From Bhargavaea changchunensis (GTDB lineage Bacteria > Bacillota > Bacilli > Bacillales_A > Planococcaceae), in contig NZ_JBHTCT010000005.1 of the NCBI RefSeq assembly GCF_042665595.1, positions 248,001 to 312,000 on the forward strand: a stretch of 64,000 nt of DNA. Reading direction: 5' to 3'. The position numbers were made by a program, and so were the translations under genes. Positions 18,687 through 27,169 of the stretch are shown here, piece by piece; position 1 is the stretch's first letter; the number at the start of each line of letters is the position of its first letter. Below the pieces are notes generated by a model. That model was given only the letters and a program-made list of their open reading frames with translations. It ran no database searches and was not told where the DNA came from.

Positions 18687-19501
18687 AACCTCGTGAGCAG
18701 CCGTTTGACCTGAGCCTCAAACAGCCTGAGGTTGAACGGTTTGATCAGATAACCATCAGCGCCGCTCTCATAGGCATAGGTCATGTCCTCTTCCGAATTC
18801 CTGCGTGTCATCATCAGAATCGTGAATTTCCCGTCGTTCGGAAGGGAACGGAGTGTATGCAACACATCCAGTCCGTTCTGTCTCGGCAGCAGATCATTCA
18901 TGACAACCAGATGGGAATGGGCTGACGCCGTCCATCCCGATTGAAGAAATGACCGTCCGTCACCAAATGTTTTCACTTCAAGCCGTACTGCAGGCGTGTC
19001 CAGTTGTCCAAGCGCCATGCCAAGCACATCACGAAACAGCGGATCCGGATCAAGGACACTCACCTTAACCTCCTCCTCCGGACGTTGACTCACAGGGGCC
19101 ATGAACGTTATAGCTCCCTCTTCACGATCGATTGCCGATTGCATGTCTTCGATTGAAGCCCGAAGTTCCGTATCCGGATGAAAGATTTCGAGAACAGCCG
19201 CTTTGATTTCTCCCGTTTCCCGGAACAGACGGTTCAGGAAACTTCTTGCTTCATCCGCTCCGCTCATAGGCAACAGCACGCCCCGCTCGTCCTGGCGGTC
19301 CGTTTCAAAAAGCACATCGGTCGAACGGACCAGGCTTTGGAGACGGAAAGCCGTTTCTGAAGCTGTTTCACTCTCTGCACGGATCAGGACCATCACCATG
19401 ACACGTCGTCCCCGCAGGGCATTTGCTTTCAGCAGGTCAAAAACATATTGTATGTATGGCTCTTTCAGAACTGCCTGTGTCCCCGCTTTATTCGGTACCA
19501 T
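18677..19501 (-). CDS. Degenerate response regulator of the exopolysaccharide locus
   Basis: 274 residues, first gene of the operon. The C-terminal ~125 residues are a receiver fold: VSVLDPDPLFRDVL, HLVVMNDLLPRQNGLDVL, ILMMTRR, SGADGYLIKPFN. The conserved Thr and Lys are kept, but the phospho-acceptor Asp is Asn (VVMND, Asn aligned with Asp), so normal phosphorylation is unlikely. The N-terminal ~140 residues resemble a worn-down GGDEF domain (VRSTDVLFETD, GVLLPMSGADEA), with no GGDEF or RxxD site; this part is uncertain. The tight overlap with the HEAT-protein gene suggests it senses a signal for, or docks on, the synthase complex. Confidence 0.72.
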   Translation of the reverse strand: MVPNKAGTQAVLKEPYIQYVFDLLKANALRGRRVMVMVLIRAESETASETAFRLQSLVRSTDVLFETDRQDERGVLLPMSGADEARSFLNRLFRETGEIKAAVLEIFHPDTELRASIEDMQSAIDREEGAITFMAPVSQRPEEEVKVSVLDPDPLFRDVLGMALGQLDTPAVRLEVKTFGDGRSFLQSGWTASAHSHLVVMNDLLPRQNGLDVLHTLRSLPNDGKFTILMMTRRNSEEDMTYAYESGADGYLIKPFNLRLFEAQVKRLLTRLWS

Positions 19502-19720
19502 CCGCTTCCCTCCCTTTCTCTATTACTCCACTACCCCGCCGGACAGGAAAAATATCTATTAGGCGGAATAAAGTTCCTTATTATTCCCAATATCATATAA
19601 ATCCCGCCCACAATCGGCAAGCTTTTTTCGACAAGTCCCCCTTCTATCCTGTAACAGGCATAAAAAATGGGAAGAAACACCTGCCACCCGACGGCACATT
19701 TTCCTGTTCTTCAGAAAACA

Positions 19721-19745
19721 AAAAAACCGGCCCCTGCGGCCGGCT
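19721..19745 (-). terminator. Terminator after M20 amidohydrolase gene
   Basis: AACCGGCC/GGCCGGCT hairpin followed by seven T on the minus strand. Confidence 0.87.
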
Positions 19746-19751
19746 TCCTTG

Positions 19752-20942
19752 TTAATGAACTGCATTCAGGTAATCGATTGCAAATCCGCTCATGGCAATG
19801 ATTCCCGTCGGAATCGCCCGTTCATCGAAGACGATGCCCGGGTTGTGCAATGAGAGGTGGGTACGGCTGTCTTCTTCGTCCCTCGTGCCGAGACGGAAAA
19901 GCAGACCCGGAACCTGTTCGAGGTAATAGGCGAAATCCTCGCTGCCTGTCGATGGCTCTTTCAGGTAGTCGATATTTTCCTGCCCGAGGTGCTTTTTCAG
20001 TGACTGCTCGAGCTGGCCGGTCAGGTGAGGATCGTTGATGACCGGCGGACAGCCTGCGCCCTTGAATTCGACCTCAGCCTCCGCATTTGAAGCGGCAGCG
20101 ACATGGTGGGCAATTTCCTTCATGCGCTTTTTGATGTAGTCCCGGGTCGACTGGCTGAGTGTACGCACGGTTCCTGAGACCTTCACTTCAGTAGCGATGA
20201 CATTATTGGCCGTGCCCCCGTCAATCTGGCCTGCCGTGATGACGGCGGGGTCGAACGGCGAAAGATTCCGGGAGATGATCCGCTGGAACAGGTCCACGAC
20301 ATCGCCCGCAACCGGCACGGGATCGACAGCTTTCTCAGGATGGGCCCCGTGGCCGCCGGTGCCTTTCACCATCACTTCAAACGTATCGTTCGCCGCAGTC
20401 ATCGGGCCGGGGCGGATGCCGATTTTCCCTGCATCGGTCGATGGCCATGTATGCAGGCACACGGCATGGTCCGGCTTCGGATTTTCAAGCACTCCTGCTT
20501 CGACCAGCTCGGAGGCGCCGCCTGCCTTCTCTTCGGACGGCTGGAAAACAAACTTAATCGTCCCTTTCCATTCATCGCGGGTCCGGTCGAGCACCTTTGC
20601 CGCTCCGATCAGCACAGTCGTATGGATATCATGGCCGCAGGCATGCATGACGTTCGGCTTTTCAGACGCAAACTCAACACCGGATTCCTCCATGAGCGGC
20701 AGTGCGTCCAAGTCAGCCCGAAGCATCAGGACTGGTCCGTCACCGGCTTTCCCGTGCATCAGCCCGACTGCACCCGTCTCAAGGCCGAGATCTTGCCATT
20801 CGATTGACGTATCCCTCAGCTGATCCTGCACGAACTTGGTGGTCTCAAACTCCTCATGGCTCAGCTCCGGATGCGTATGGATATGCCTCCGGATCCGGAT
20901 CATTTCCTCTTTGATCTTGTCAACAATCGCTTGAATCTCCAT
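19752..20942 (-). CDS. M20-family amidohydrolase
   Basis: 396 residues from the ATG with GGAGG five bases upstream; a TTG one codon earlier is less likely. Metal-site motifs are those of the hippurate hydrolase / N-acetyl-diaminopimelate deacetylase group: RRHIHTHPELS, LRADLDALP, HACGHDIHT, FQPSEE, and the late STGSEDFAYYL. It hydrolyses an N-acyl amino acid or similar amide in the cytosol; the exact substrate cannot be read. It is monocistronic with its own terminator. A second, clearly distinct M20 enzyme occurs at 54531-55727. Confidence 0.87.
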   Translation of the reverse strand: MEIQAIVDKIKEEMIRIRRHIHTHPELSHEEFETTKFVQDQLRDTSIEWQDLGLETGAVGLMHGKAGDGPVLMLRADLDALPLMEESGVEFASEKPNVMHACGHDIHTTVLIGAAKVLDRTRDEWKGTIKFVFQPSEEKAGGASELVEAGVLENPKPDHAVCLHTWPSTDAGKIGIRPGPMTAANDTFEVMVKGTGGHGAHPEKAVDPVPVAGDVVDLFQRIISRNLSPFDPAVITAGQIDGGTANNVIATEVKVSGTVRTLSQSTRDYIKKRMKEIAHHVAAASNAEAEVEFKGAGCPPVINDPHLTGQLEQSLKKHLGQENIDYLKEPSTGSEDFAYYLEQVPGLLFRLGTRDEEDSRTHLSLHNPGIVFDERAIPTGIIAMSGFAIDYLNAVH

Positions 20943-21028
20943 CAAATCCTCCGTTCTTTATGGGTTGGATTGGTATCTCCCGATAATCTTCCATTACCCT
21001 CAACCGCCCGGAGATATGTATGAGATTC

Positions 21029-21283
21029 CTACTCTCCACTCCTGCCTTTCATCCGATCCGACAACCTGCCTTCCGCCCATTCCAGCACTGTCCCGCCTGT
21101 CCGCCGCTCCGAAGCGGCAACCCGCAGCACACCAAGCACTTCCTTTTCTCCAAACTCCCCGATCAGTTCAATCAGGCAGCCATAAGCAAACAGATCAAGC
21201 TGCGCAATCCTCGAATCGTAGAAAAAGAGAATCTCGTTCACCGGATCGATCCGGTACAACCCGTCCCGTGTCCTCGGTTCCAT
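21029..21283 (-). CDS. Small hypothetical protein
   Basis: 84 residues from the ATG at 21283, which has GGAAGGGG ten bases upstream; a longer frame starts inside the comK terminator and is unlikely. The sequence (DPVNEILFFYDSRIAQLDLF, then GEFGEKEVLGVLRVAASE) has a protein-like mix of hydrophobic and charged residues but no family I recognise. It lies just after the comK terminator on the same strand. Coding status is moderately supported only. Confidence 0.45.
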   Translation of the reverse strand: MEPRTRDGLYRIDPVNEILFFYDSRIAQLDLFAYGCLIELIGEFGEKEVLGVLRVAASERRTGGTVLEWAEGRLSDRMKGRSGE

Positions 21284-21354
21284 CCAATCAGCCCCTTCCG
21301 GAATCTTTCCATTTAGATAGACTCCATTGGATGAAAGGCGACAGTTACTGAAGC

Positions 21355-21386
21355 AAAATAGCCCCCGCTCTCCGTTGAGCAGGGGC
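21355..21386 (-). terminator. comK terminator
   Basis: GCCCCTGCTC / GAGCGGGGGC hairpin on the minus strand (one internal mismatch), then TATTTTG, starting 5 bases after the comK stop. Confidence 0.8.
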
Positions 21387-21391
21387 ATGTT

Positions 21392-21937
21392 TTAGTGATC
21401 CTCGAAGTTCCGTTGTCCATCCCGCTTGACGAGATGATAGCTTTTCTTCGGCTCCCGGATCAGGAGCATCCGGGTTTGCCTGCGCTCGACAAGCTGATAT
21501 CTCAACCGGAGGGCTTTCTGGAACTGATTGTGGAAGCTGAATTGGCTGACAGGCAGCGTGACGGTGTGGCCGTTCGTAAGCGTCACGCAGGTCTTCCCCT
21601 TTTCCACCGCCTCATAGCGGTCAATGTGGTGCAGGGCAAACCAGGTACAATCTTCGCGTGAGGGCGAAGTGGTCGGGAAGAGGATGATCGTCTTCTCCCC
21701 TTCGATCCGGACGGGCGTATTATGTGTTCTTGACAGGATGTAATTGGCGCCGTCCCGCGCACCCCGAAAACTGGTTCCCTGTGTCCGAAGTGTGCGGTCA
21801 ATCAGTTGCGTCGGGCTTTCCCCGACCGTCACATACTCATCCGGCAGCAGCACCTTGGCGTGCAGGTCGCCAAATGCGTCATACTCCGGAACAATACCCA
21901 TTGTCTCCTGCCCAATCAAGAACATGGCCGTTCTCAT
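21392..21937 (-). CDS. comK: ComK-family competence transcription factor
   Basis: 181 residues from ATG 21937 (GGGGATGG upstream); an upstream in-frame ATG would add 20 residues without a ribosome site. ComK landmarks are present: ETMGIVPEYD, the SPTQLIDRTLRTQGTSFRGA region, PVRIEGEKTIILFPT, SREDCTWFALHHID, and the closing Arg-rich helix. ComK binds A/T-rich boxes and turns on DNA-uptake and recombination genes in Bacillus; activity in this organism is inference. It stands alone with a terminator, and about 600 bp upstream have no gene. Confidence 0.85.
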   Translation of the reverse strand: MRTAMFLIGQETMGIVPEYDAFGDLHAKVLLPDEYVTVGESPTQLIDRTLRTQGTSFRGARDGANYILSRTHNTPVRIEGEKTIILFPTTSPSREDCTWFALHHIDRYEAVEKGKTCVTLTNGHTVTLPVSQFSFHNQFQKALRLRYQLVERRQTRMLLIREPKKSYHLVKRDGQRNFEDH

Positions 21938-22252
21938 GCCCCCATCCCCTTTGATATCATTTTCACCACTTTCTTTTTCCGCAAATGCCTTGCGCACTTA
22001 TGTACAACTTTCCAGCCACTTCATTCCCTTCACCTCACACCCCTCGACTAAGAAAAAGGAACCGGACTGACTAGGAAGCAAATGACCCATGAAAATCCAA
22101 ATCATTGGAATAAATGAGTGATGATTCCCTTTCTGATTTCATTATAGATAATTACAATGATAAAAGTCTATCTATTTTGACAATTAAAGTTGAATATTGC
22201 TAAAAACTGTCGTTGAGCGTGAAAAGGCTGCCATGAATTAAGGCCACAATAA

Positions 22253-22285
22253 GAGCCGCCACTCAGATTTCTGAGTGACGGCTTT
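22253..22285 (+). terminator. Orphan terminator-like hairpin in the comK upstream region
   Basis: AGCCGCCACTCAG/CTGAGTGACGGCT hairpin (one mismatch) with a short T run on the plus strand. No ORF precedes it; a TTGACA element lies at 22177-22182 (see findings). The 22000-22553 stretch otherwise holds only AT-rich sequence and the repeat array. Confidence 0.5.
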
Positions 22286-22347
22286 GATTCCTGCTCATTT
22301 CGGAATGATTTTACATGGCGGCGGCGGGTGACCAGGGCTTCCGGAGG

Positions 22348-22472
22348 TTTCGTCATTCGTGGACTTGATTTCGTCATTCACGTGCTGAGTTTCGTCATTC
22401 GGCCACTATATCGGAACGAATGACGAGATTAAACGGCCGAATGACGAGATTGGAAGGATGAATGACGAAATT
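22348..22472. repeat. Mirror-image 21-bp array, GAATGACGA type (3 + 3 units)
   Basis: Three minus-oriented cores TTTCGTCATTC begin at 22348, 22369 and 22390. Three plus-oriented cores GAATGACGA(G/A)ATT begin at 22418, 22439 and 22460. Both halves keep an exact 21-bp period and face each other across a 17-bp centre, so the RNA or a cruciform could fold into a long interrupted stem. The core is the same as in the 3088 array. Confidence 0.88.
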
Positions 22473-22553
22473 ACCTTCAGCCGGCTTCAACGTCACCGAC
22501 CCAACGGCAATACATGCGGGTGATCCCAGATCTCATTCCACTTATTTAGAGCC

Positions 22554-23936
22554 TTACAAACTCTTTATCCAAGGAACCGGCTCAAGTCTGCCCGGACGCT
22601 CCCCGCCAAGCAGCAGGTTGTTGTACCGGCCGGTGTATCCCAGCAAATGGAGAAGCGCAAGTTCGAGATATTGGACGCCAAGCTGGAGAATGGCTTCCTT
22701 GTCACGGTCGCTGAGAGCCTGGAGGTTCCGCCGGTTGGCGTGAATGGTTTCTTTATAATATGCAGCGATCAGCTGCGGGCCGTCTGCGTAGCCTCCTACA
22801 CGTATCGTGTGGCGTGGAATGGCAGCCGGTATTGCGCAGAACTGAAGTAGTCGACGAATCTGCATATCGACGGGGAAGCGCTCGAATTCCTGGGCGGATA
22901 GGACCTTTTCTTCTTCGACAAGCACTTTCCATGCCAGCTTTACCAATGCGGCGTGTACGGATACCAGACGATTCTCTGCAAAGCCCGCGGATTTCGCACT
23001 GAGATACCAATGCAGCAGTCGCGGCAGCGTCTGCTGCCAGTGCGGAATCGTGAATTTCCCCATCACATTTTCGACCAGGCGACCAAGTTTGTCCTCGGGG
23101 TCGTTCCCGACACCGGGACACCAATTGGCCTGGTTTTTCCAACTGTCGACCGCCGGGACCCGGTACTGCTTGAACATGTTGCCTTGCGCGTCACTGCCGT
23201 GGATGCTGCAAATGCCAACGGAACGGCCTGCATTAAAGGACAGCACCCAATTCAGTGCGTCGATCAGTTCATTGACCGTCTTCGGGTCGGCCGGCTGACC
23301 GTCAGTCCTTTCGATGAGACCCGCGTGCGTCACCCCGTATCCACCCAGTTCATCCAGACTTCGATACGTCTCATCGTAGTTATGGACCTGGTCGAACAGG
23401 ATCCGATATGCTCCATGCCGGACCCGCATTCTCCCCCTGTAAACCAGATTCAGATGGCGGATTGGCTCGCCTGCTGTTCCGTAGAAGTTAACGACTGAAA
23501 ACTGAAGCCGTTCAGCCGGCCGCAACGGCTGGCTGAACGCCCCACTGATGGACCCGGCTAACTCGCCACTCTCTATATCGAATCGGCTAATGAAGGCTTC
23601 TCCCCGGAATCCGGTCGGCGTCATGATTTTGTAGGTGCGGAAAACGGACTCCTGCAGAAGATTTTCGGCTTTCTCCACGGAGATGCCCAGCCCGGTGATG
23701 GTGCCAGCCCACTCAATCTTCGATTCCGGGTACCACTTCAGCGTAACCTGGCCGTTAAGCTGAAAGATCTCTATTCCGTCTTCCAATGAAAACTCGCCCG
23801 AATACAGATGCACTGCCTGATTGACAAAGTTCATTTTGAGTGGAGAGACCAATGCATCCTCCACATCTGCCGAATCCCCCGCTTTTTCCTTGGATAACCG
23901 CACCGCCTGCCTCCGACGAGCCGATTCTACGTTCAT
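22554..23936 (-). CDS. Unrecognised 460-aa protein, possible ApeA/YopA-like with HEPN-type C-terminus
   Basis: Start chosen at ATG 23936, behind GGAGAGGAG; the frame is open ~50 codons further upstream. After a basic N-terminus, residues ~30-190 alternate strands (LKWYPESKIEWAGTITG). The middle has GYGVTHAGLIERTDGQP, LIDALNWVLSFNAGRSVGI and a Trp-containing segment, a pattern I associate with the YopA-central/ApeA group. The last 100 residues are helical (KETIHANRRNLQAL, LGVQYLELALLHLLGYTGRYNN), like HEPN domains, but the canonical RNxxxH is not present in that order. Family call is tentative. It is a solitary gene flanked by long non-coding regions and a repeat array; a defence role is speculation. 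Confidence 0.55.
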   Translation of the reverse strand: MNVESARRRQAVRLSKEKAGDSADVEDALVSPLKMNFVNQAVHLYSGEFSLEDGIEIFQLNGQVTLKWYPESKIEWAGTITGLGISVEKAENLLQESVFRTYKIMTPTGFRGEAFISRFDIESGELAGSISGAFSQPLRPAERLQFSVVNFYGTAGEPIRHLNLVYRGRMRVRHGAYRILFDQVHNYDETYRSLDELGGYGVTHAGLIERTDGQPADPKTVNELIDALNWVLSFNAGRSVGICSIHGSDAQGNMFKQYRVPAVDSWKNQANWCPGVGNDPEDKLGRLVENVMGKFTIPHWQQTLPRLLHWYLSAKSAGFAENRLVSVHAALVKLAWKVLVEEEKVLSAQEFERFPVDMQIRRLLQFCAIPAAIPRHTIRVGGYADGPQLIAAYYKETIHANRRNLQALSDRDKEAILQLGVQYLELALLHLLGYTGRYNNLLLGGERPGRLEPVPWIKSL

Positions 23937-24378
23937 TACCGATTTTCTCCTCTCCATTCTCATTCCCGTCATTCTAATACCTCGTCGCCAAAACTTATTA
24001 GGCTCTGTCGAACAGGCTTGATTCCCACCGGCGACTGCCTTTAGGATACTCCATCTTGCGACCGCATCCGACTTCTCGTGCAATTCATACCTATCTCCCC
24101 AATTCTATGAGGAAACTCCTAATGTTTTTTTATCATAGCATTCGGTTGACCCTGAAAATATAGAACAAAAGTCCGAACATTTCGTATCATTTCTACACAG
24201 ATTGTGTTTAATCGACAGTTTACTGCAAGTCTCATCTCAGTTAACTTATTTCTATGGGAACCGTACTCTCTCACCTAGGCTCTTAATACTTCCAAGCCCC
24301 CTTTACTTCCCCACTCCCATCCTCTACACTGGAGGCATCGGGGCGACCCGAGACACATTAAACTGCATACCGTCATTT

Positions 24379-24467
24379 GCACTGGGGGTGCCCGTTATGG
24401 GCTGAGATGAGAGCGCTGCTCCGATCCCTTAGAACTCGATCAGGTTAGGACCTGCGTGAGGAAGTGC
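24379..24467 (+). promoter_or_regulatory. TPP riboswitch (THI box)
   Basis: Closing stem GCACT/AGTGC, GGGGGTGCCC, the conserved CTGAGATGAGAG segment, then ACTCGATCAGGTTAGGACC and TGCGTGAGGAAGTGC. These are the standard TPP aptamer parts in order. It sits 109 bp upstream of the ykoF-type gene and is followed by a terminator hairpin, so control is by transcription termination when thiamine pyrophosphate is abundant. The 23937-24378 region before it has no gene. Confidence 0.96.
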
Positions 24468-24516
24468 GGCGATTTTCATGACGCCCTCATCAATCTGGGC
24501 AACTTCTGAAATTACG

Positions 24517-24544
24517 GCTGCATCTTCACGGGTGCAGCTTTTTT
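24517..24544 (+). terminator. Riboswitch expression-platform terminator
   Basis: GCTGCA/TGCAGC hairpin followed by six T, between the TPP aptamer and the first gene of the transporter operon. Confidence 0.85.
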
Positions 24545-24575
24545 GTGTTCATTTTTCAGAAGGGGGTTTTTAGTA

Positions 24576-25166
24576 ATGGAAAATTTGCATTGTGGGGTCA
24601 GTCCGATTGTGGGGTTCCGGTTTACGCTGAATCCGATGACCGATGATTTTGTTGCGGTCATCAAGGGGGCGCTTGAAGAGGTGGACACGTCTACGGTATG
24701 GATGCACACGGATGATGTGTCGACGGTCATCCGCGGTAAGCAGGTGCATGTGTTCAATGTGGCGAAGGCGCTTGCACTCCATGCGGCGAAGACCGGCGTT
24801 CATGTGGCATTGAACGGCACCTTTTCCGCTGGCTGCCCGGGAGACACAACCGGGGACGCGTTCCTGGACAAGCCGGATGAGCCGCTGAACAACGACCCGA
24901 CCAAACAATATGTATCGTCGCAGTTTGCACTATATCCGATGAACAACCCGGATTATATGTCGGTGATTTATCGTGAAGTGGAGCGTGCGAAGGAGCGCGG
25001 CGTGTTCAATGAGTCGATGCATTACGCGAGCGGAATCCACGGGGATATCCATGACGTGTTCGACTTCTATGAGGAAACGTTCACCCATGCCCGCTCCGAA
25101 GAGCACCGTCACCTCGTCATGACGGTCTCGATGAGCATCAACAGTCCGTCCCACGGAGGGAAATGA
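24576..25166 (+). CDS. ykoF: YkoF-type thiamine/HMP-binding protein
   Basis: 196 residues from ATG 24576 (AGAAGGGGG upstream), close to B. subtilis YkoF (about 200). The two ACT-like halves are visible: CGVSPIVGFRFTLNPM with VWMHTDDVSTVIRG, and SSQFALYPMNNPDYM with ASGIHGDIHDVFDFY. YkoF binds thiamine or its hydroxymethylpyrimidine moiety in the cytosol. First gene of a TPP-controlled four-gene operon with the ECF transporter; the next gene starts 1 base after its stop. Confidence 0.92.
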   Translation: MENLHCGVSPIVGFRFTLNPMTDDFVAVIKGALEEVDTSTVWMHTDDVSTVIRGKQVHVFNVAKALALHAAKTGVHVALNGTFSAGCPGDTTGDAFLDKPDEPLNNDPTKQYVSSQFALYPMNNPDYMSVIYREVERAKERGVFNESMHYASGIHGDIHDVFDFYEETFTHARSEEHRHLVMTVSMSINSPSHGGK

Positions 25167-25167
25167 C

Positions 25168-25749
25168 ATGCTGAAGTCATGGAAACTGAAAGAGATTGTA
25201 CTGATGTCCCTGTTCGGCGTGGTATTCGGCATCGTTTATCTCGTTGCCATCCACTTCGGAAACATTTGGGCCGGCCTGATCGGGCCGATCGCCTATGAAT
25301 GGATGTTCGGCATCTGGTTCATCGTGTCGATCCTATCGATGGCGATTATTCGAAAGCCCGGTGCCGCGGTGTTGCCGGAGACGATTGCCGCCATCATTGA
25401 AGTTATGCTCGGCAATGCGGTTGGCCCCCGTCTGATTCTGTCCGGGGTCATCCAGGGCCTCGGTGCGGAAGCCGCATTTGCCGCAACCCGCTACCGCCAC
25501 TTTAATCTGGCGGTCATGATGCTCGCGGGTGCCGGCGCTGCAGTGTTCAGCTTCGTGTACGGTTACTTTGTCTCGGGTTATGCCGCATTGGACCCGTCGT
25601 TCGTGCTTCTCATGTTCACGCTGCGCGTGCTGAGCGGCGCCATCATTGCGGGAATCGGCGGCAAGTATCTTGCTGACGGATTGCTCGCAACCGGTGCGCT
25701 CCGCGGGTACGCCATCTCGCGGACGAAACAGGGTGGGGCCGGTGCATGA
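25168..25749 (+). CDS. ykoE: ECF transporter substrate-specific (S) component YkoE
   Basis: 193 residues with five to six hydrophobic helices. It has the YkoE-type N-terminus LKEIVLMSLFGVVFGIVYL and the segment GPRLILSGVIQGLGAEAAF. It is the membrane substrate-binding subunit for thiamine precursor (HMP) uptake, working with YkoD (ATPase) and YkoC (T component). It overlaps the ykoD start by 8 bp, consistent with coupled translation. The family role is known; the substrate is inferred from the riboswitch and YkoF. Confidence 0.92.
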   Translation: MLKSWKLKEIVLMSLFGVVFGIVYLVAIHFGNIWAGLIGPIAYEWMFGIWFIVSILSMAIIRKPGAAVLPETIAAIIEVMLGNAVGPRLILSGVIQGLGAEAAFAATRYRHFNLAVMMLAGAGAAVFSFVYGYFVSGYAALDPSFVLLMFTLRVLSGAIIAGIGGKYLADGLLATGALRGYAISRTKQGGAGA

Positions 25750-27169
25750 GCACGTCATCTCACTTGCTGACGTTTCATTCCGCTTTCCGGATGATCCTGA
25801 AAACACCTTGAACGGTCTGACGTTCGAGATTCAACGAGGCGAGCGGGTCGTCATCAGCGGGCCGAGCGGCTGCGGCAAAAGCACTCTGCTTTACCTGCTG
25901 AACCGCCTTTATCCCCTCAACTGTGACGGTATTGATGAGGGTGATATCCATCTGTTTGGGAAAAGTGCGGATGATTACCGCCCCGGTGAGATCAACCGGC
26001 GGATTGCGACCGTTTTCCAGGACCCGGATTCCCAGTTCTGCATGACGACCGTCGAGGAGGAACTGGCCTTCACGCTGGAAAACTTGCGGGTCCCCCGGGC
26101 TGACGTGGAGCGCCGGATTGTGGACGTGCTCGATCAGACGGGACTCGCGAACTTCCGCCAGTCGGTCATCCAGTCCCTGTCCGGCGGTCAGAAGCAGCGG
26201 GTCGCTACCGCCTGCGCACTGATCTCGGAGCCCGAAATCCTTCTTCTCGACGAACCGCTCGCCCACCTCGACCCGCTGACCGCACGAAATTTTGTCCAGT
26301 GGCTGGACGGACTACAACGGCAGACCGGCCTGACGGTTGTCGCGGTGGAACACCGGCTTGATCTGTGGGAACGTTTTTTCGAAAGAGAGATTGTCCTCGG
26401 GTTAGACGGACAGATGATTGCGGATCATCCGTCCGATTCAAAAGCTCCGGTGGCATTTCCGCAAAGTGCGACCGGCATGACCGGCAGGCCTGCCCTCTCC
26501 GTTACAGAACTGTCGGTAGAAATCAGCGGTAAGCAACTTCTCGCTCCTCTGTCATTCGATGTTGAAGAAGGTGAAATTGCGGTCATCGCGGGGCCGAACG
26601 GAAGCGGGAAATCAACGCTCGCCAAGGCGCTCTGCGGCATTTACAAGCATTCCGGCACCGTCCGGTCGCCCGGCACCGGCTACGTCCCTCAATCACCGGA
26701 ATTCCTGTTTCTGACGAATTCCGTCGCTGATGAACTCGCCTTCTCTGGCCTGGCTACGACGGAAACGCTGAACGATCTAGCAGAACGGCTGATGCTCACT
26801 CCCATTTGGGATGCACATCCGTTCTCGGTCAGCCATGGCCAAAAACGCCGCATCGCAATCGGCACCATGCTCGCCGACAACCGTCCGGTCATCATCATGG
26901 ACGAACCGACATCCGGCCAGGACACGGCAGGCCTGCAGGAACTGTTTTCACTCATCAACGAGCGCTCGAGGGAAGGCATCACGTTTCTGATCATCACCCA
27001 CGACATGGAGTTCGCTGCGGCCGTTGCCGACTCGATCCTTCTAATTAATGACGGCAGGCTGACCGGGAAATTCAGGGCGGAGGACGTGTGGGCCGACCCG
27101 TCACTGTTGGACGAGCACCATCTCCTCCCGCCGAGAGGAGCGGACCGCCGTGAGCCGACTTTTGCATGA
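25742..27169 (+). CDS. ykoD: ECF transporter double ATPase YkoD
   Basis: 475 residues from GTG 25742, which follows GGTGGGG; a longer frame to 25646 would run back into ykoE. Two fused ABC domains: Walker A SGPSGCGKST with signature LSGGQKQR and LLLDEPLAHLDP, then Walker A AGPNGSGKST with signature VSHGQKRR and IIMDEPTSGQD. The second signature has His for the second Gly. It powers uptake with YkoE and YkoC. It overlaps ykoC by 20 bp. Confidence 0.93.
   Translation: MHEHVISLADVSFRFPDDPENTLNGLTFEIQRGERVVISGPSGCGKSTLLYLLNRLYPLNCDGIDEGDIHLFGKSADDYRPGEINRRIATVFQDPDSQFCMTTVEEELAFTLENLRVPRADVERRIVDVLDQTGLANFRQSVIQSLSGGQKQRVATACALISEPEILLLDEPLAHLDPLTARNFVQWLDGLQRQTGLTVVAVEHRLDLWERFFEREIVLGLDGQMIADHPSDSKAPVAFPQSATGMTGRPALSVTELSVEISGKQLLAPLSFDVEEGEIAVIAGPNGSGKSTLAKALCGIYKHSGTVRSPGTGYVPQSPEFLFLTNSVADELAFSGLATTETLNDLAERLMLTPIWDAHPFSVSHGQKRRIAIGTMLADNRPVIIMDEPTSGQDTAGLQELFSLINERSREGITFLIITHDMEFAAAVADSILLINDGRLTGKFRAEDVWADPSLLDEHHLLPPRGADRREPTFA

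Noticed and set aside
21284..21388. Longer start for the small gene at 21029-21283
   Set aside because: The upstream ATG is part of the comK terminator hairpin, so it would not be available for translation on a comK-independent transcript and lacks a ribosome site.
22348..22472. CRISPR-like interpretation of the repeat arrays
   Set aside because: Conserved cores are only ~12 bases with 8-10-base variable parts, far shorter than CRISPR repeats and spacers, and no cas genes are present.
25646..25741. Upstream start for the YkoD ATPase
   Set aside because: The extra residues are antisense-free but lie within ykoE in another frame; the GTG at 25742 has a ribosome site and gives the family-typical length.
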